DNA from: Terrimonas ferruginea DSM 30193
Lineage (GTDB): Bacteria > Bacteroidota > Bacteroidia > Chitinophagales > Chitinophagaceae
DNA: 64,000 bases
Direction: 5' to 3'
Assembly (NCBI RefSeq): GCF_000425585.1
Contig: NZ_AUDS01000020.1
Location: 1 to 64,000 of the forward strand
The first letter of the stretch is position 1. Each line of letters opens with the position of its first letter. The translations under genes were made by a program, and so were the position numbers. This document shows, piece by piece, positions 1 through 9,264 of this stretch. Below the pieces are notes generated by a model. It had not been told where the DNA came from. It saw only the letters and a list, made by a program, of their open reading frames with translations, and ran no database searches.

Positions 1-288
1 TCTCATTGATCGCTTTCAGACTCAGTTCCCTTGAAACAAACCGTTTCTTCCTCTAACACTAAGTTGACGGCTATGGTGTATACACGAACCATGGAGGCTT
101 CGGAATAAGGGGAAGAAATAGTGTTGCCGCCCCTTTTGACTGGTTCGTGAGGACACGAACCAAGCGTATCTGGCGGTAATAGTGAGTCTGTCAAATGTCA
201 CAGCAAACCCCATAAACAACCATGGTTCGTGTATACACGAACCATGGAAGGCATTCAAAAATACTTATTACCTAAAACTTAATACTTA
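1..288. repeat. Intergenic region with palindromic repeats
   Basis: No gene is seen here. The interval holds three related palindromes: an incomplete copy at 75-90, a variant at 141-162 in which the central GTATAC is changed, and a perfect 26-bp palindrome at 221-246 whose core is TTCGTGTATACACGAA. From about 264 to 299 an A/T-rich word repeat (AGTAAGTAGTAAGTATTAAG on the minus strand) supplies the last codons and the TAG stop of carB. Related copies occur near 5.2, 24.4 and 52.2 kb. Confidence 0.8.
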
Positions 289-3135
289 CTACTTACTCAG
301 GTACATGCTTCTGTCTTTATAAAGCTGTCTGAAGTAAGGATCGCGCAGGTCTTTGATAAAGCGGATGGCTTCGCCGGTGCTTTTCATTTCAGGACCGAGC
401 TCTTTGTTTACACCGGGGAATTTATTAAAGCTGAACACCGGCTCTTTGATCGCAAAACCTTTCAGTTTCTTTTCAAATTTAAAATCCTTCAGCGTGTGCG
501 TGCCCATCATGATCTTGGTGGCCACATTCAGGTACGGGATCTGGTATGCTTTCGCAATAAACGGTGTAGTACGTGATGCACGCGGATTGGCTTCGATCAC
601 AAATACTTTTCCGTCTTTGATCGCAAACTGGATATTGATGAGTCCTTTGATATTGAGTTCGCGTGCGATCTTCTCTGCGTATTCTTCCATCGTATGCACG
701 ATCAGTGGCGTGAGGTTGAAGGCGGGCAATACCGCATTACTGTCACCACTGTGGATACCGGCGGGCTCGATGTGTTCCATCACACCCATCACGTGGAAGT
801 TTTCGCCGTCGAACAACGCATCGATCTCGGCCTCCTGGCAACGGTCGAGGAAGTGGTCGATAAGAATTTTGTTGCCGGGGATATGTTTGAGCAGGCTTAC
901 TACTGCTTTTTCCACTTCTTCGTCGTTGATCACGATACGCATGCGCTGACCACCGAGTACATAGGAAGGACGCACCAGTACGGGATAGCCTACTTTGTTG
1001 GCTACGGAAATGGCCTCGTCTACATCGTACGCCGTTCCGTAATCGGGATAAGGGATCTCGAGGTTCTTCAGCAGATCGCTGAAGCGGCCGCGGTCTTCCG
1101 CAATATCCATGCTATCGTAAGAAGTACCGATAATGCGGATGCCTTTTTCATGCAGTTTCTCTGCCAGCTTCAAAGCGGTCTGACCACCGAGCTGCACAAT
1201 CACACCTTCGGGTTTTTCGTGCTCGATGATTTCCCACAGATGTTCCCAATACACCGGCTCGAAGTAGAGTTTATCGGCCATGTCGAAATCGGTACTTACT
1301 GTTTCGGGGTTACAGTTCACCATGATGGCTTCGTAACCACTTTCTTTGATAGCGAGTAATCCGTGTACGCAACAGTAATCGAATTCGATACCCTGGCCGA
1401 TGCGGTTGGGACCGCTGCCGAGTACGATGATCTTTTTACGGTCGGAGGCTTTTGATTCGTTGGAGTTGGCTCCTGCTGCCCCTTCGGGTACATTCTCGAA
1501 GGTGCTGTAGAAATAAGGAGTCTTGGCTTCAAACTCTGCACTGCAGGTATCCACCATTTTATATACACGTGTAATGCCGAGTTCTTTGCGTTTATTGTAA
1601 ACGTCCTCTTCATTACCGTGTTGCAGAATACGGCTGATCTGTTCGTCGCTGAAACCATTTACTTTGGCTTCGCGCAAAAGACCGGCAGGGATGGTATCGA
1701 GATCGTATTCGGCGAGTTTCTTTTCAATGTTGCAGATCTTCTGGATCTCGTAAAGAAACCAGCGGTCGATGCCATTGGTTGCTTTGGAAATACTGCCTAC
1801 GGAAATGCCCGCCATCAGCGCATCTTTGATGCGGAAGATGCGATCCCATTTCGGTGTCTTGATGTATTCGAGCAGCTCTTCGGCATGCATTAAACTTTTG
1901 CCGTAATAACCAAGACCAACGGCGTTGTTCTCGAGGCTCTGACAGGCTTTCTGAATGGCTTCGGTAAAGCTGCGGCCGATGGCCATTACTTCACCCACAC
2001 TCTTCATCTGCAGACCGAGTGAATCATCTGCTCCTTTGAATTTATCGAAGTTCCAGCGCGGCACTTTCACGATTACATAGTCAAGCGCCGGTTCGAAATA
2101 AGCAGAAGTGGTTTTGGTGATCTGGTTTTCCAGTTCATCGAGTGTATAACCGATAGCGAGTTTCGCGGCGATCTTGGCAATGGGATAACCGGTTGCCTTG
2201 CTTGCGAGTGCCGAAGAACGGCTTACGCGCGGGTTGATCTCGATGGCGATGATCTCTTCCGTATCGGGATTCAGCGCAAACTGTACGTTACAGCCTCCGG
2301 AGAAGTTGCCGAGGTTGCGCATCATGTCGATAGCGGTGTTGCGCATCAATTGCATGGCGGTATCGCTGAGCGTCATGGCCGGCGCCACCGTGATCGAGTC
2401 ACCGGTATGCACACCCATCGGGTCGAAGTTCTCAACGGTACAGATGATACAAACGTTGTCGGCTGAATCGCGGAGCAGTTCGAGTTCAAATTCTTTCCAT
2501 CCGAGTACGGCTTTTTCCACCAGCACTTCGTGAATGGGAGAAGCCTGCAGACCGCGGTTGAGCGCTTCGTCGAGGTCTTCTTTGTCGTGTACAAATCCAC
2601 CGCCGGTACCACCGAGGGTAAACGAAGGGCGGATCACGAGCGGAAAGCCGATCTCCTGTGCAAACTCTTTTCCTTCTAGAAAGGAGTTGGCTGTTTTGGC
2701 GGTGGCAACAGGAATGTTCATCTCAATCATCCACTGGCGGAATTTCTCACGGTCTTCCGCTTTGTCGATGGCTTTGATGTCAACGCCGATGAGGCGCACA
2801 TTGTATTGACTCCACAGACCAACGTCTTCAGCTTCTTTACAAAGATTGAGTGCGGTTTGTCCGCCCATGGTTGGCAGTACGGCGTCGATCTGGTTTTCCT
2901 GGAGTATCTGTTCCAGGCTTTCCACGGTCAGCGGCAACAAATACACGCGATCGGCCATCATCGGGTCGGTCATGATCGTAGCAGGGTTGCTGTTGATCAG
3001 GATCACCTTGATACCTTCTTCGCGTAAGCTGCGTGCTGCTTGTGTACCGGAATAATCGAATTCACAGGCCTGGCCGATCACGATCGGTCCGCTGCCTATA
3101 ATCAGAACGGATTGAATGGAGGAGTCTTTTGGCAT
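289..3135 (-). CDS. carB: Carbamoyl-phosphate synthase large subunit
   Basis: CarB uses glutamine-derived ammonia, bicarbonate and two ATP to make carbamoyl phosphate for arginine and pyrimidine synthesis. The 948-residue protein has the classic duplicated layout: each half opens with a dinucleotide-like segment (IGSGPIVIGQACEFDYSGTQ near the N-terminus, LGSGPNRIGQGIEFDYCCVH near residue 560) followed by an ATP-grasp domain (RPSFTLGGTGGG and RPSYVLGGQRM). It ends shortly after GPEMKSTGEAIRFIKDL, so the C-terminal MGS-like allosteric domain of the ~1070-residue E. coli enzyme is missing. The small subunit gene is not in the window. Upstream on the minus strand a -7 box TAATTTTG lies at 3185-3192. 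Confidence 0.97.
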   Translation of the reverse strand: MPKDSSIQSVLIIGSGPIVIGQACEFDYSGTQAARSLREEGIKVILINSNPATIMTDPMMADRVYLLPLTVESLEQILQENQIDAVLPTMGGQTALNLCKEAEDVGLWSQYNVRLIGVDIKAIDKAEDREKFRQWMIEMNIPVATAKTANSFLEGKEFAQEIGFPLVIRPSFTLGGTGGGFVHDKEDLDEALNRGLQASPIHEVLVEKAVLGWKEFELELLRDSADNVCIICTVENFDPMGVHTGDSITVAPAMTLSDTAMQLMRNTAIDMMRNLGNFSGGCNVQFALNPDTEEIIAIEINPRVSRSSALASKATGYPIAKIAAKLAIGYTLDELENQITKTTSAYFEPALDYVIVKVPRWNFDKFKGADDSLGLQMKSVGEVMAIGRSFTEAIQKACQSLENNAVGLGYYGKSLMHAEELLEYIKTPKWDRIFRIKDALMAGISVGSISKATNGIDRWFLYEIQKICNIEKKLAEYDLDTIPAGLLREAKVNGFSDEQISRILQHGNEEDVYNKRKELGITRVYKMVDTCSAEFEAKTPYFYSTFENVPEGAAGANSNESKASDRKKIIVLGSGPNRIGQGIEFDYCCVHGLLAIKESGYEAIMVNCNPETVSTDFDMADKLYFEPVYWEHLWEIIEHEKPEGVIVQLGGQTALKLAEKLHEKGIRIIGTSYDSMDIAEDRGRFSDLLKNLEIPYPDYGTAYDVDEAISVANKVGYPVLVRPSYVLGGQRMRIVINDEEVEKAVVSLLKHIPGNKILIDHFLDRCQEAEIDALFDGENFHVMGVMEHIEPAGIHSGDSNAVLPAFNLTPLIVHTMEEYAEKIARELNIKGLINIQFAIKDGKVFVIEANPRASRTTPFIAKAYQIPYLNVATKIMMGTHTLKDFKFEKKLKGFAIKEPVFSFNKFPGVNKELGPEMKSTGEAIRFIKDLRDPYFRQLYKDRSMYLSK

Positions 3136-3184
3136 TTTTTCTTTTGGAATGTTTCCCGGAACCGGGCTGAAAAAACAAATTGCG

Positions 3185-3192
3185 CAAAATTA
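3185..3192 (-). promoter_or_regulatory. Bacteroidota -7 box (TAATTTTG) for carB
   Basis: A perfect match to TAnnTTTG on the minus strand, 49 nt before the carB start. No clear -33 TTTG is placed correctly. Confidence 0.45.
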
Positions 3193-3419
3193 AGGGAAAC
3201 AGAAGTCTTTGAAGGACCATTATCACAATTAATTTTTGCGAAGCAAAGAAAAAAACAACGATGGCTGCATTTCAGCCCTTTGCACAGCGCGCAGCAAATC
3301 ACTAACAGGTGATCGCTTTTTTTTCCGGGTGGAATTGTTGGTAAAATAATTGCGACGGCTGTAGGGAGATAATAAAATTCATAATGGCCGGTTTCACATT
3401 CCTTTAGGGCAATGATCTT

Positions 3420-3427
3420 TATTTTTG
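3420..3427 (+). promoter_or_regulatory. -7 box (TATTTTTG) for the M23 peptidase gene
   Basis: TATTTTTG ends 5 nt before the ATG at 3433, so the transcript is probably leaderless or nearly so. This favours 3433 over the upstream in-frame ATG at 3412, which lies before the box. Confidence 0.55.
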
Positions 3428-3432
3428 ACGAT

Positions 3433-5220
3433 ATGAGGAAAGCTGTACAGGTAGTAATAGCAACGTTATTGATGGCAGGAGCACTGAACGCACAGACTTA
3501 CCGCAATCCGGCATATCCGCAGGGCTACTTCCGCTGGCCGCTGGATCTGCGTCCCGAAATCGTGGCCAACATGGGGGAATTGCGCCCCAATCACTGGCAC
3601 ATGGGGCTCGATATGCGCACGGCGCAGAAAGTAGATCAACGCGTTTACGCCGCCGCCGATGGATATGTTGCATTTGCCGGCGTGCGTCCGCTCAGCTTCG
3701 GACGTTTTCTCATTATCAATCATCCCAATGGCCTTTCCACTTTGTATGCTCACCTGAATACCTTCAATCCCGAAATCGAAGCCTACGTCACGTCCGAACA
3801 ATACCGCCAGGAGTCCTGGGCGGTCGAACTGACTATTCCCGCCGGAAAATTTCCGGTGAAAAAAGGTGATTTCATTTCTTACAGCGGCACAACGGGCGGT
3901 TCGCAGGGACCACATGTGCATTTTGAAATAATCGATACACGTTCTGGTAAACGTTTAAATCCGTTACTCTTCGGCATGCCGCTCGCAGACAATGTGCCGC
4001 CAATATTGACCAGGATGGCCATGTACGACCGGAGTAGGAGCGTTTATGAACAGGCACCTGTTTTTTTAACCGTAAAAAAAACAGACAGCGGTTACGTACT
4101 GCCCCGCGATCCCGTCATCCGCACACCACTGAGCAGGGTCAGCTTTGCCATCGATGCATTCGACCGAATCAGCGGTTCACCCAACCAGGACGGTATTTAT
4201 AAAGCCGCCCTGTATGTCGATAACATCTTGCAAACAGCTTTCGTGATCGACAGTATCGGTTATGAAGACACACGTTACATGAATGCGCAGATCGATTACC
4301 GCTACAAAGCCAATGGCGGCGGTTATCTGCAACATGTATCGAAAATGCCCGGCGATCGTTCCAGGGTCTATCACACTTATGGAGGTGATGGAACGGTATT
4401 GCTTGCCGACACCCTGCCGCACCAGGTGCGCATCGAAATTGCCGATGCAAAAGCCAATACCATCAACCTTCTTTTTGCGTTGCAACGCAGCAGCGAGGGA
4501 CCGGTGGCACCCGCTCCAACAGGCAGTTTCATGCCGGAGATGGTCAACATCCTGGAGAAACCCGATTTTGAAGTATACATGCCGGAAGGTTGTCTCTATG
4601 ATGTGTTCACTCCCACATATTCACGCAGCAATTCTTCCGCATCGATGAGCATTACCGCCATTCATCAGTTGCACAACGAAACAGTACCCGTACAGGAAGA
4701 ATATACCGTCAGATTAAAAACAGATAAGATCATCGAAGACGCGTGGAAAGACAGGCTGGTATTGAGAAGGACAGGAAAGGGCAGCAGTGTACAGAAAACA
4801 AGATTGCAGGGAAACTGGCTCACCGGTAAGTTCCGCGATTTTGGATCGTTCCAGGCTTTTGCGGATCTGCAACCGCCATCCGTCAATGAACTGGGCAAAG
4901 GCGATACGGTTAACCTGAGTGCTGCGCGCAGCATTGCTTTTACACCGTCGGATGATTTTGGTATAAAATCTTTCCGCGCGGAACTGAACGGCAAATGGCT
5001 GCGTTTTACCAATGACAAAGGCCGCACGTTCATTTATATTTTTGATGAACGTTGTCCGCTGGGCACACATCATCTCAAAGTAACCGTCGAAGACATCGCC
5101 GGAAACGTTACGACCAAAGAATGGTGGTTCAAACGTGAGGCGTATGTAGCGCCCGTGAAGAAGGCGCCGGCGAAGAAAGCACCGGTCAGGAAGACGCCTG
5201 CGAAGAAAGGGAAGAGGTAA
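3433..5220 (+). CDS. Secreted M23 family metallopeptidase
   Basis: Probable cell-wall peptidoglycan endopeptidase of the LytM/M23 family, exported to the periplasm. The start at 3433 gives a clean signal peptide (MRKAVQVVIATLLMAGALNAQ, hydrophobic core then an Ala-Gln cleavage region). The M23 zinc site is visible: HWHMGLD at residues 54-60 and HVHFE at 161-165, so the enzyme looks intact. About 400 residues of beta-rich C-terminal sequence follow, then a tail of repeated KKAP/KKTP-type lysine-proline-alanine units ending KKGKR, which may bind anionic wall polymer. It stands alone between carB (divergent) and bcp. The substrate cannot be told from sequence. Confidence 0.9.
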   Translation: MRKAVQVVIATLLMAGALNAQTYRNPAYPQGYFRWPLDLRPEIVANMGELRPNHWHMGLDMRTAQKVDQRVYAAADGYVAFAGVRPLSFGRFLIINHPNGLSTLYAHLNTFNPEIEAYVTSEQYRQESWAVELTIPAGKFPVKKGDFISYSGTTGGSQGPHVHFEIIDTRSGKRLNPLLFGMPLADNVPPILTRMAMYDRSRSVYEQAPVFLTVKKTDSGYVLPRDPVIRTPLSRVSFAIDAFDRISGSPNQDGIYKAALYVDNILQTAFVIDSIGYEDTRYMNAQIDYRYKANGGGYLQHVSKMPGDRSRVYHTYGGDGTVLLADTLPHQVRIEIADAKANTINLLFALQRSSEGPVAPAPTGSFMPEMVNILEKPDFEVYMPEGCLYDVFTPTYSRSNSSASMSITAIHQLHNETVPVQEEYTVRLKTDKIIEDAWKDRLVLRRTGKGSSVQKTRLQGNWLTGKFRDFGSFQAFADLQPPSVNELGKGDTVNLSAARSIAFTPSDDFGIKSFRAELNGKWLRFTNDKGRTFIYIFDERCPLGTHHLKVTVEDIAGNVTTKEWWFKREAYVAPVKKAPAKKAPVRKTPAKKGKR

Positions 5221-5233
5221 AACAGCCGTTATA

Positions 5234-5315
5234 AGTATTAAGTTTTAAGTAGTAAGTAAAACAGCAAGGAAGCTCGATTGAAAAACTTATCACTTATTAC
5301 TTAAAACTTAATACT
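5234..5315. repeat. Inverted repeat of A/T-rich word element
   Basis: Arms at 5234-5257 and 5292-5315 are 24 nt each and complementary except for one base. They belong to the dispersed AGTTTTAAGTAATAAGT family that abuts gene ends in this window. The repeat follows the M23 stop codon almost directly; no T-run follows, so it is not a standard terminator. Confidence 0.75.
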
Positions 5316-5337
5316 CCCGCTCGTATTTTTGACTTTT

Positions 5338-5345
5338 TACTTTTG
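5338..5345 (+). promoter_or_regulatory. -7 box (TACTTTTG) for bcp
   Basis: TACTTTTG ends 7 nt before the bcp ATG. A second match, TATTTTTG, lies at 5324-5331. The nearer box predicts a leaderless message. Confidence 0.45.
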
Positions 5346-5352
5346 AATTACC

Positions 5353-5829
5353 ATGGCTACATCTCTCACCGAAGGAACAAAAGCTCCGGCTTTCACCGGC
5401 ATCGACCAGGACGGAAACAAACATTCCCTTTCCGATTACAAGGGTAAAAAACTCGTGCTCTATTTTTATCCGCAGGACAATACACCCGCCTGCACCACAC
5501 AGGCCTGCAACCTGCGCGACAACTATGCAATATTGAAAAAAAATGGTTGGGAATTACTGGGAGTCAGCCCCGACACCGAAGAAGATCACACGCGTTTCCG
5601 GGAAAAATTCAATCTGCCTTTTCCATTGCTCGCAGATCCCAAACACAAGATCATTGAAAAATTCGGGGTATGGGGCGAAAAACAATTATACGGACGCAAA
5701 TACATGGGACTGCACCGCACTACTTTTCTGATCGATGAAAAAGGCGTGATCCGGAAAATCTTTTTAAAGCCCCGCAACAAACAACATGCGGAAGAAATTT
5801 TGCGATGGGAAAATGAAAAGAAAGGTTAA
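5353..5829 (+). CDS. bcp: Thioredoxin-dependent thiol peroxidase (BCP/PrxQ type peroxiredoxin)
   Basis: Reduces hydrogen and organic peroxides in the cytoplasm using a catalytic cysteine recycled by thioredoxin. The 158-residue length is standard. The motif YFYPQDNTPACTTQACNLRD carries the peroxidatic cysteine and, five residues later, the resolving cysteine typical of the BCP subgroup. The downstream FPLLADPKHKI and HRTTFLIDEKGVI segments also match. Its last 4 bases overlap the end of convergent birA. Confidence 0.95.
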   Translation: MATSLTEGTKAPAFTGIDQDGNKHSLSDYKGKKLVLYFYPQDNTPACTTQACNLRDNYAILKKNGWELLGVSPDTEEDHTRFREKFNLPFPLLADPKHKIIEKFGVWGEKQLYGRKYMGLHRTTFLIDEKGVIRKIFLKPRNKQHAEEILRWENEKKG

Positions 5830-6602
5830 TCGATGATCCATTCCACCTCGCCGTGCGCAAAGGTCTCTTCGATACCATGAAACACGGTCAAACGTCCGTC
5901 TGCACCGACACCTCTGATCTCCGTTTCAAACACGCGGTTGTCTTTTTTCAACTTGACTTTTTCATGTAGTTTATAAAGCCGTTGATTATAGAGAGCAAGG
6001 ATGGCGGCTGTGCCATTTTTTTGCAAAGCATCATATTGCTTTAAAACGCAATGCCGCAGTTCACGGGCAAGTGTGATGAGATCATAAGAACGCCCGGTGA
6101 TTTGCCGGAGCGATACGGGACGACGGTTGAAGTCGCCGAAATTGGTCTGGTTGATATTGATGCCGATACCCGCAACCGCCCATTTCCAGGCACCGCCACC
6201 CTCTGTGCCGGCACTGATAATGTTTTCAACAAGAATACCGACTGCCTTTCTGTCCTGCCAATAAAGGTCATTCGGCCATTTGATGCTGGTACCATCGCCT
6301 GCGTAGCGACTGAAAAAATCGTAGGTGCCGAGTGCAACCGCCGCGTTGAGTGCGGGTTGATCCGCAATGGAAAGTCCTTCAGGCCTGAGCAACAGGCTCA
6401 TGAGGATGTTTTCTCCCGCAGCGGCATGCCAGGTCTTCTGACGCTGGCCTTTTCCGGCGGTCTGTTCATAAGTAAAAACCGCCGTGCCATGTTGCGCCAA
6501 ACCCGCATGAACCAGGTGCAGGGCATAATTATTGGTACTATCAACCGTTTCCAGTGAAACAAACGGAAAATCCTGGTAGATATCGTCGGGCTGGTCTGGC
6601 AA
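5826..6602 (-). CDS. birA: Biotin-[acetyl-CoA-carboxylase] ligase
   Basis: Activates biotin to biotinyl-AMP and attaches it to the carboxyl-carrier lysine of acetyl-CoA carboxylase and related enzymes. The 258-residue protein is the short form with the catalytic domain (residues ~15-190, including AGKGQRQKTWHAA and the SIKWPNDLYW segment) and a small C-terminal beta domain. The N-terminal DNA-binding domain of E. coli BirA is absent, so it should not act as a repressor. Divergent from rsfS across 117 bp. Confidence 0.93.
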   Translation of the reverse strand: MPDQPDDIYQDFPFVSLETVDSTNNYALHLVHAGLAQHGTAVFTYEQTAGKGQRQKTWHAAAGENILMSLLLRPEGLSIADQPALNAAVALGTYDFFSRYAGDGTSIKWPNDLYWQDRKAVGILVENIISAGTEGGGAWKWAVAGIGININQTNFGDFNRRPVSLRQITGRSYDLITLARELRHCVLKQYDALQKNGTAAILALYNQRLYKLHEKVKLKKDNRVFETEIRGVGADGRLTVFHGIEETFAHGEVEWIID

Positions 6603-6610
6603 TTAATTGC

Positions 6611-6618
6611 TATTTTTG
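6611..6618 (+). promoter_or_regulatory. -7 box (TATTTTTG) ahead of rsfS-ftsH
   Basis: Matches TAnnTTTG on the plus strand and would give rsfS a leader of about 95 nt. Confidence 0.35.
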
Positions 6619-6719
6619 AGCAAAATACGTTAAGTTTCCGATCAGTTCAGACCGGTTCGTTCCCAAGGGGCAAACCGCTACCGGAAAAACAAAAACTACA
6701 AACAAAATAATTTCTTCTA

Positions 6720-7124
6720 TTGGAACAACTGGCATCTCTGTCCAAACGCAAAAGGACTACAGCGACCCGGCTGACAAAAAGTTCAAAGATCATCAAAACC
6801 ATCATTGCGGCTATTCAGGAAAAAAAGGGAACGAATATCATCTCTCTCGACCTGCGCAAGATCGATGAGGCTGTGTCCGACTTTTTTATCGTGTGCGAAG
6901 CCGATAGTCAGCCGCAGGTAAGAGCGATCGCGGAAAACGTGGAAGAGCGCGTGCGCGAGAAGTGCGACGAAAAACCTTATCACCACGAAGGCTACCAGGC
7001 ATTGCAGTGGGTATTGATCGACTATGTGAACGTAGTAGTACACGTTATGCAACCTGAAACCCGCAAATTCTATAAACTCGAAGAAATGTGGAGCGACGCG
7101 GCTGCCCAGGAGCATGAAGAATAA
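6720..7124 (+). CDS. rsfS: Ribosome silencing factor RsfS
   Basis: Binds ribosomal protein uL14 and blocks subunit joining when nutrients are short. The RsfS fold is evident from residue ~25: the IIAAIQEKKGTNIISLDLRK segment, then DFFIVCEADSQPQVRAIAENVEE, and the WVLIDYVNVVVHVM strand. Translation appears to start at a TTG (6720); about 20 basic residues precede the domain. It lies 67 bp before ftsH, and the rsfS-ftsH-LUD order is common in Bacteroidota. Confidence 0.93.
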   Translation: MEQLASLSKRKRTTATRLTKSSKIIKTIIAAIQEKKGTNIISLDLRKIDEAVSDFFIVCEADSQPQVRAIAENVEERVREKCDEKPYHHEGYQALQWVLIDYVNVVVHVMQPETRKFYKLEEMWSDAAAQEHEE

Positions 7125-7191
7125 TTGTTAAAATAGCGCTGCATCGAACTTTTCGCCCCATTTAACCATTTAAATAGCAATAACCCCGAAT

Positions 7192-9252
7192 ATGCCACAG
7201 GACCCTTTGTATAACAAGAACGACAGAAACGGACGCCCGCGAACGAATGAGGACGGAAGCCCGGCGCCTAAAAAAGGCCCGCGATTCAGCATATACTGGA
7301 TTTATATCATTATCCTCGCCGTTATGCTCGGATTCCAGTTTCTCGATCCGTTCAAGGGAGGCACCAAAACCGTTTCACAGGAACGTTTCCTGGAAATTCT
7401 CAAGGTTGGCGATGTAAATGAATATACAGTTGTTTCCAATCGCAACGAAGTACGCGTAAGCCTGAAACCTTCAGCCGTAGAAAAATACCAGAAAGAACTC
7501 GGTGATGTAATCTCCCGCTCCCGCAGCGAAGGACCACATTTCACTTTTAAAATAGTTTCCGGTGATTCCTTCAAGGATGATATGCGTAAATTCTACGCCG
7601 ATAATCCCGCCATTAAAGACATTGGTAAAGTAGATACCGAAAGCGACTGGCTCGGTAAGTCTGTTTCTTTCCTGCTCCCGATCCTGTTCTTCATCGCGCT
7701 CTGGATACTCATGATGCGTAAGATGGGCGGCGCCGGAGGTGGTGCCGGTGGTCCGGGTGGTATCTTCAACATCGGCAAATCAAAAGCAACATTGTTCGAC
7801 AAAGGAACCCGCGTTAATATCACTTTCGCCGATGTGGCCGGCCTCGATGAAGCCAAAGTGGAAGTAATGGAAATCGTGGACTTCCTGCGCAACCCGAAAA
7901 AATATACCGCACTCGGCGGTAAGATCCCCAAAGGCGCTTTACTGGTTGGCCCTCCCGGTACCGGTAAGACCCTGCTCGCAAAAGCAATGGCAGGCGAAGC
8001 ACAGGTGCCTTTCTTCAGCCTCAGCGGTTCCGATTTCGTGGAAATGTTCGTAGGTGTGGGCGCAAGCCGTGTGCGCGACCTCTTCAAACAGGCGCGTGAA
8101 AAAGCTCCCTGCATCATCTTCATCGATGAGATCGACGCTATCGGCCGTGCACGTGGCAAGAATCAAATGATGAGCAACGACGAACGGGAAAGCACGCTCA
8201 ACCAGCTCCTCGTTGAAATGGACGGTTTCGGTACCGACACCGGCATCATCGTACTCGCCGCTACCAACCGCCCGGATGTACTCGACACAGCATTACTGCG
8301 CCCCGGTCGTTTCGACCGCCAGATCTCGATAGACAAACCCGATCTGAAAGGACGCGAAGCCATCTTTAAAGTTCACCTGAAGCCGATCAAGATTTCCGAT
8401 ACACTCGATATTCATAAACTCGCCGAACAAACACCCGGTTTCGCAGGCGCCGATATTGCCAACGTTTGTAACGAAGCCGCACTCATCGCCGCACGTAAAG
8501 ACAAGGCATCGGTGGATATGCAGGACTTCCAGGATGCGGTTGACCGCGTGATCGGAGGCCTCGAGAAAAAGAACAAGATCATTTCTCCCGAAGAGAAAAA
8601 GATCATTGCGTATCACGAAGCAGGCCACGCCATCTGCGGCTGGTACCTCGAACATGCTTACCCGCTGCTCAAGGTTACCATCGTTCCGCGCGGTACCGCT
8701 GCTCTCGGCTATGCACAGTACACACCGAAAGAACAATATCTCTATAATACCGATCAGCTCACCGATCAAATCTGCATGACGCTCGGCGGCCGCGCAAGTG
8801 AAGAAATTTTCTTCAACAAAATCTCTACCGGCGCACAAAACGACCTTCAGCAGATCACCCGCACCGCTTATGCCATGGTAAGTGTATACGGTATGAACGA
8901 GCTCGTTGGTAATGTAAGCTTCTACGATCCGCAGCAGGAAAATGGTTTCACCAAACCTTATTCCGAAGAAACATCCAAGCTGATCGACCAGGAAGTAAGA
9001 AAAATGATCGAGGACGCTTACGTGCGCACCAAGCAATTGCTCAGTGAAAAACGTGAGCAGGTTGCCAAACTCGCAGAAGCATTGCTGGAAAAAGAAGTAC
9101 TCTTCCAAAGTGATGTGGAAGCCCTGATCGGCAAACGTCCTTTCGAAGAAAAGAAAGCGCTGACGGAAGAAGATCCGATAAGCGGAGACCAGGGCGAAAT
9201 ATCGGCCGGTGTACCGCCTTATGACAGCGATGTAACGAATCAATCAATCTAA
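7192..9252 (+). CDS. ftsH: ATP-dependent zinc metalloprotease FtsH
   Basis: Membrane-anchored AAA+ protease that extracts and degrades damaged membrane proteins and regulators. Of 686 residues, two TM segments (~33-50 and ~155-175) flank a periplasmic domain, then comes a Gly-rich linker. The AAA module has Walker A GPPGTGKT near residue 253 and Walker B IIFIDEID near 307. The zinc protease site is HEAGH at 475-479. The acidic C-terminus is variable. LUD follows 12 bp downstream. Confidence 0.98.
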   Translation: MPQDPLYNKNDRNGRPRTNEDGSPAPKKGPRFSIYWIYIIILAVMLGFQFLDPFKGGTKTVSQERFLEILKVGDVNEYTVVSNRNEVRVSLKPSAVEKYQKELGDVISRSRSEGPHFTFKIVSGDSFKDDMRKFYADNPAIKDIGKVDTESDWLGKSVSFLLPILFFIALWILMMRKMGGAGGGAGGPGGIFNIGKSKATLFDKGTRVNITFADVAGLDEAKVEVMEIVDFLRNPKKYTALGGKIPKGALLVGPPGTGKTLLAKAMAGEAQVPFFSLSGSDFVEMFVGVGASRVRDLFKQAREKAPCIIFIDEIDAIGRARGKNQMMSNDERESTLNQLLVEMDGFGTDTGIIVLAATNRPDVLDTALLRPGRFDRQISIDKPDLKGREAIFKVHLKPIKISDTLDIHKLAEQTPGFAGADIANVCNEAALIAARKDKASVDMQDFQDAVDRVIGGLEKKNKIISPEEKKIIAYHEAGHAICGWYLEHAYPLLKVTIVPRGTAALGYAQYTPKEQYLYNTDQLTDQICMTLGGRASEEIFFNKISTGAQNDLQQITRTAYAMVSVYGMNELVGNVSFYDPQQENGFTKPYSEETSKLIDQEVRKMIEDAYVRTKQLLSEKREQVAKLAEALLEKEVLFQSDVEALIGKRPFEEKKALTEEDPISGDQGEISAGVPPYDSDVTNQSI

Positions 9253-9264
9253 GCCCGGAAGGTC

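Noticed and set aside
1-258. Short open frames on the minus strand (63 and 78 codons)
   Set aside because: They run through palindromic repeats and show no domain.
8293-9243. 316-codon open frame opposite ftsH
   Set aside because: ftsH is certain by its Walker and HEAGH motifs; the reverse frame is a shadow.
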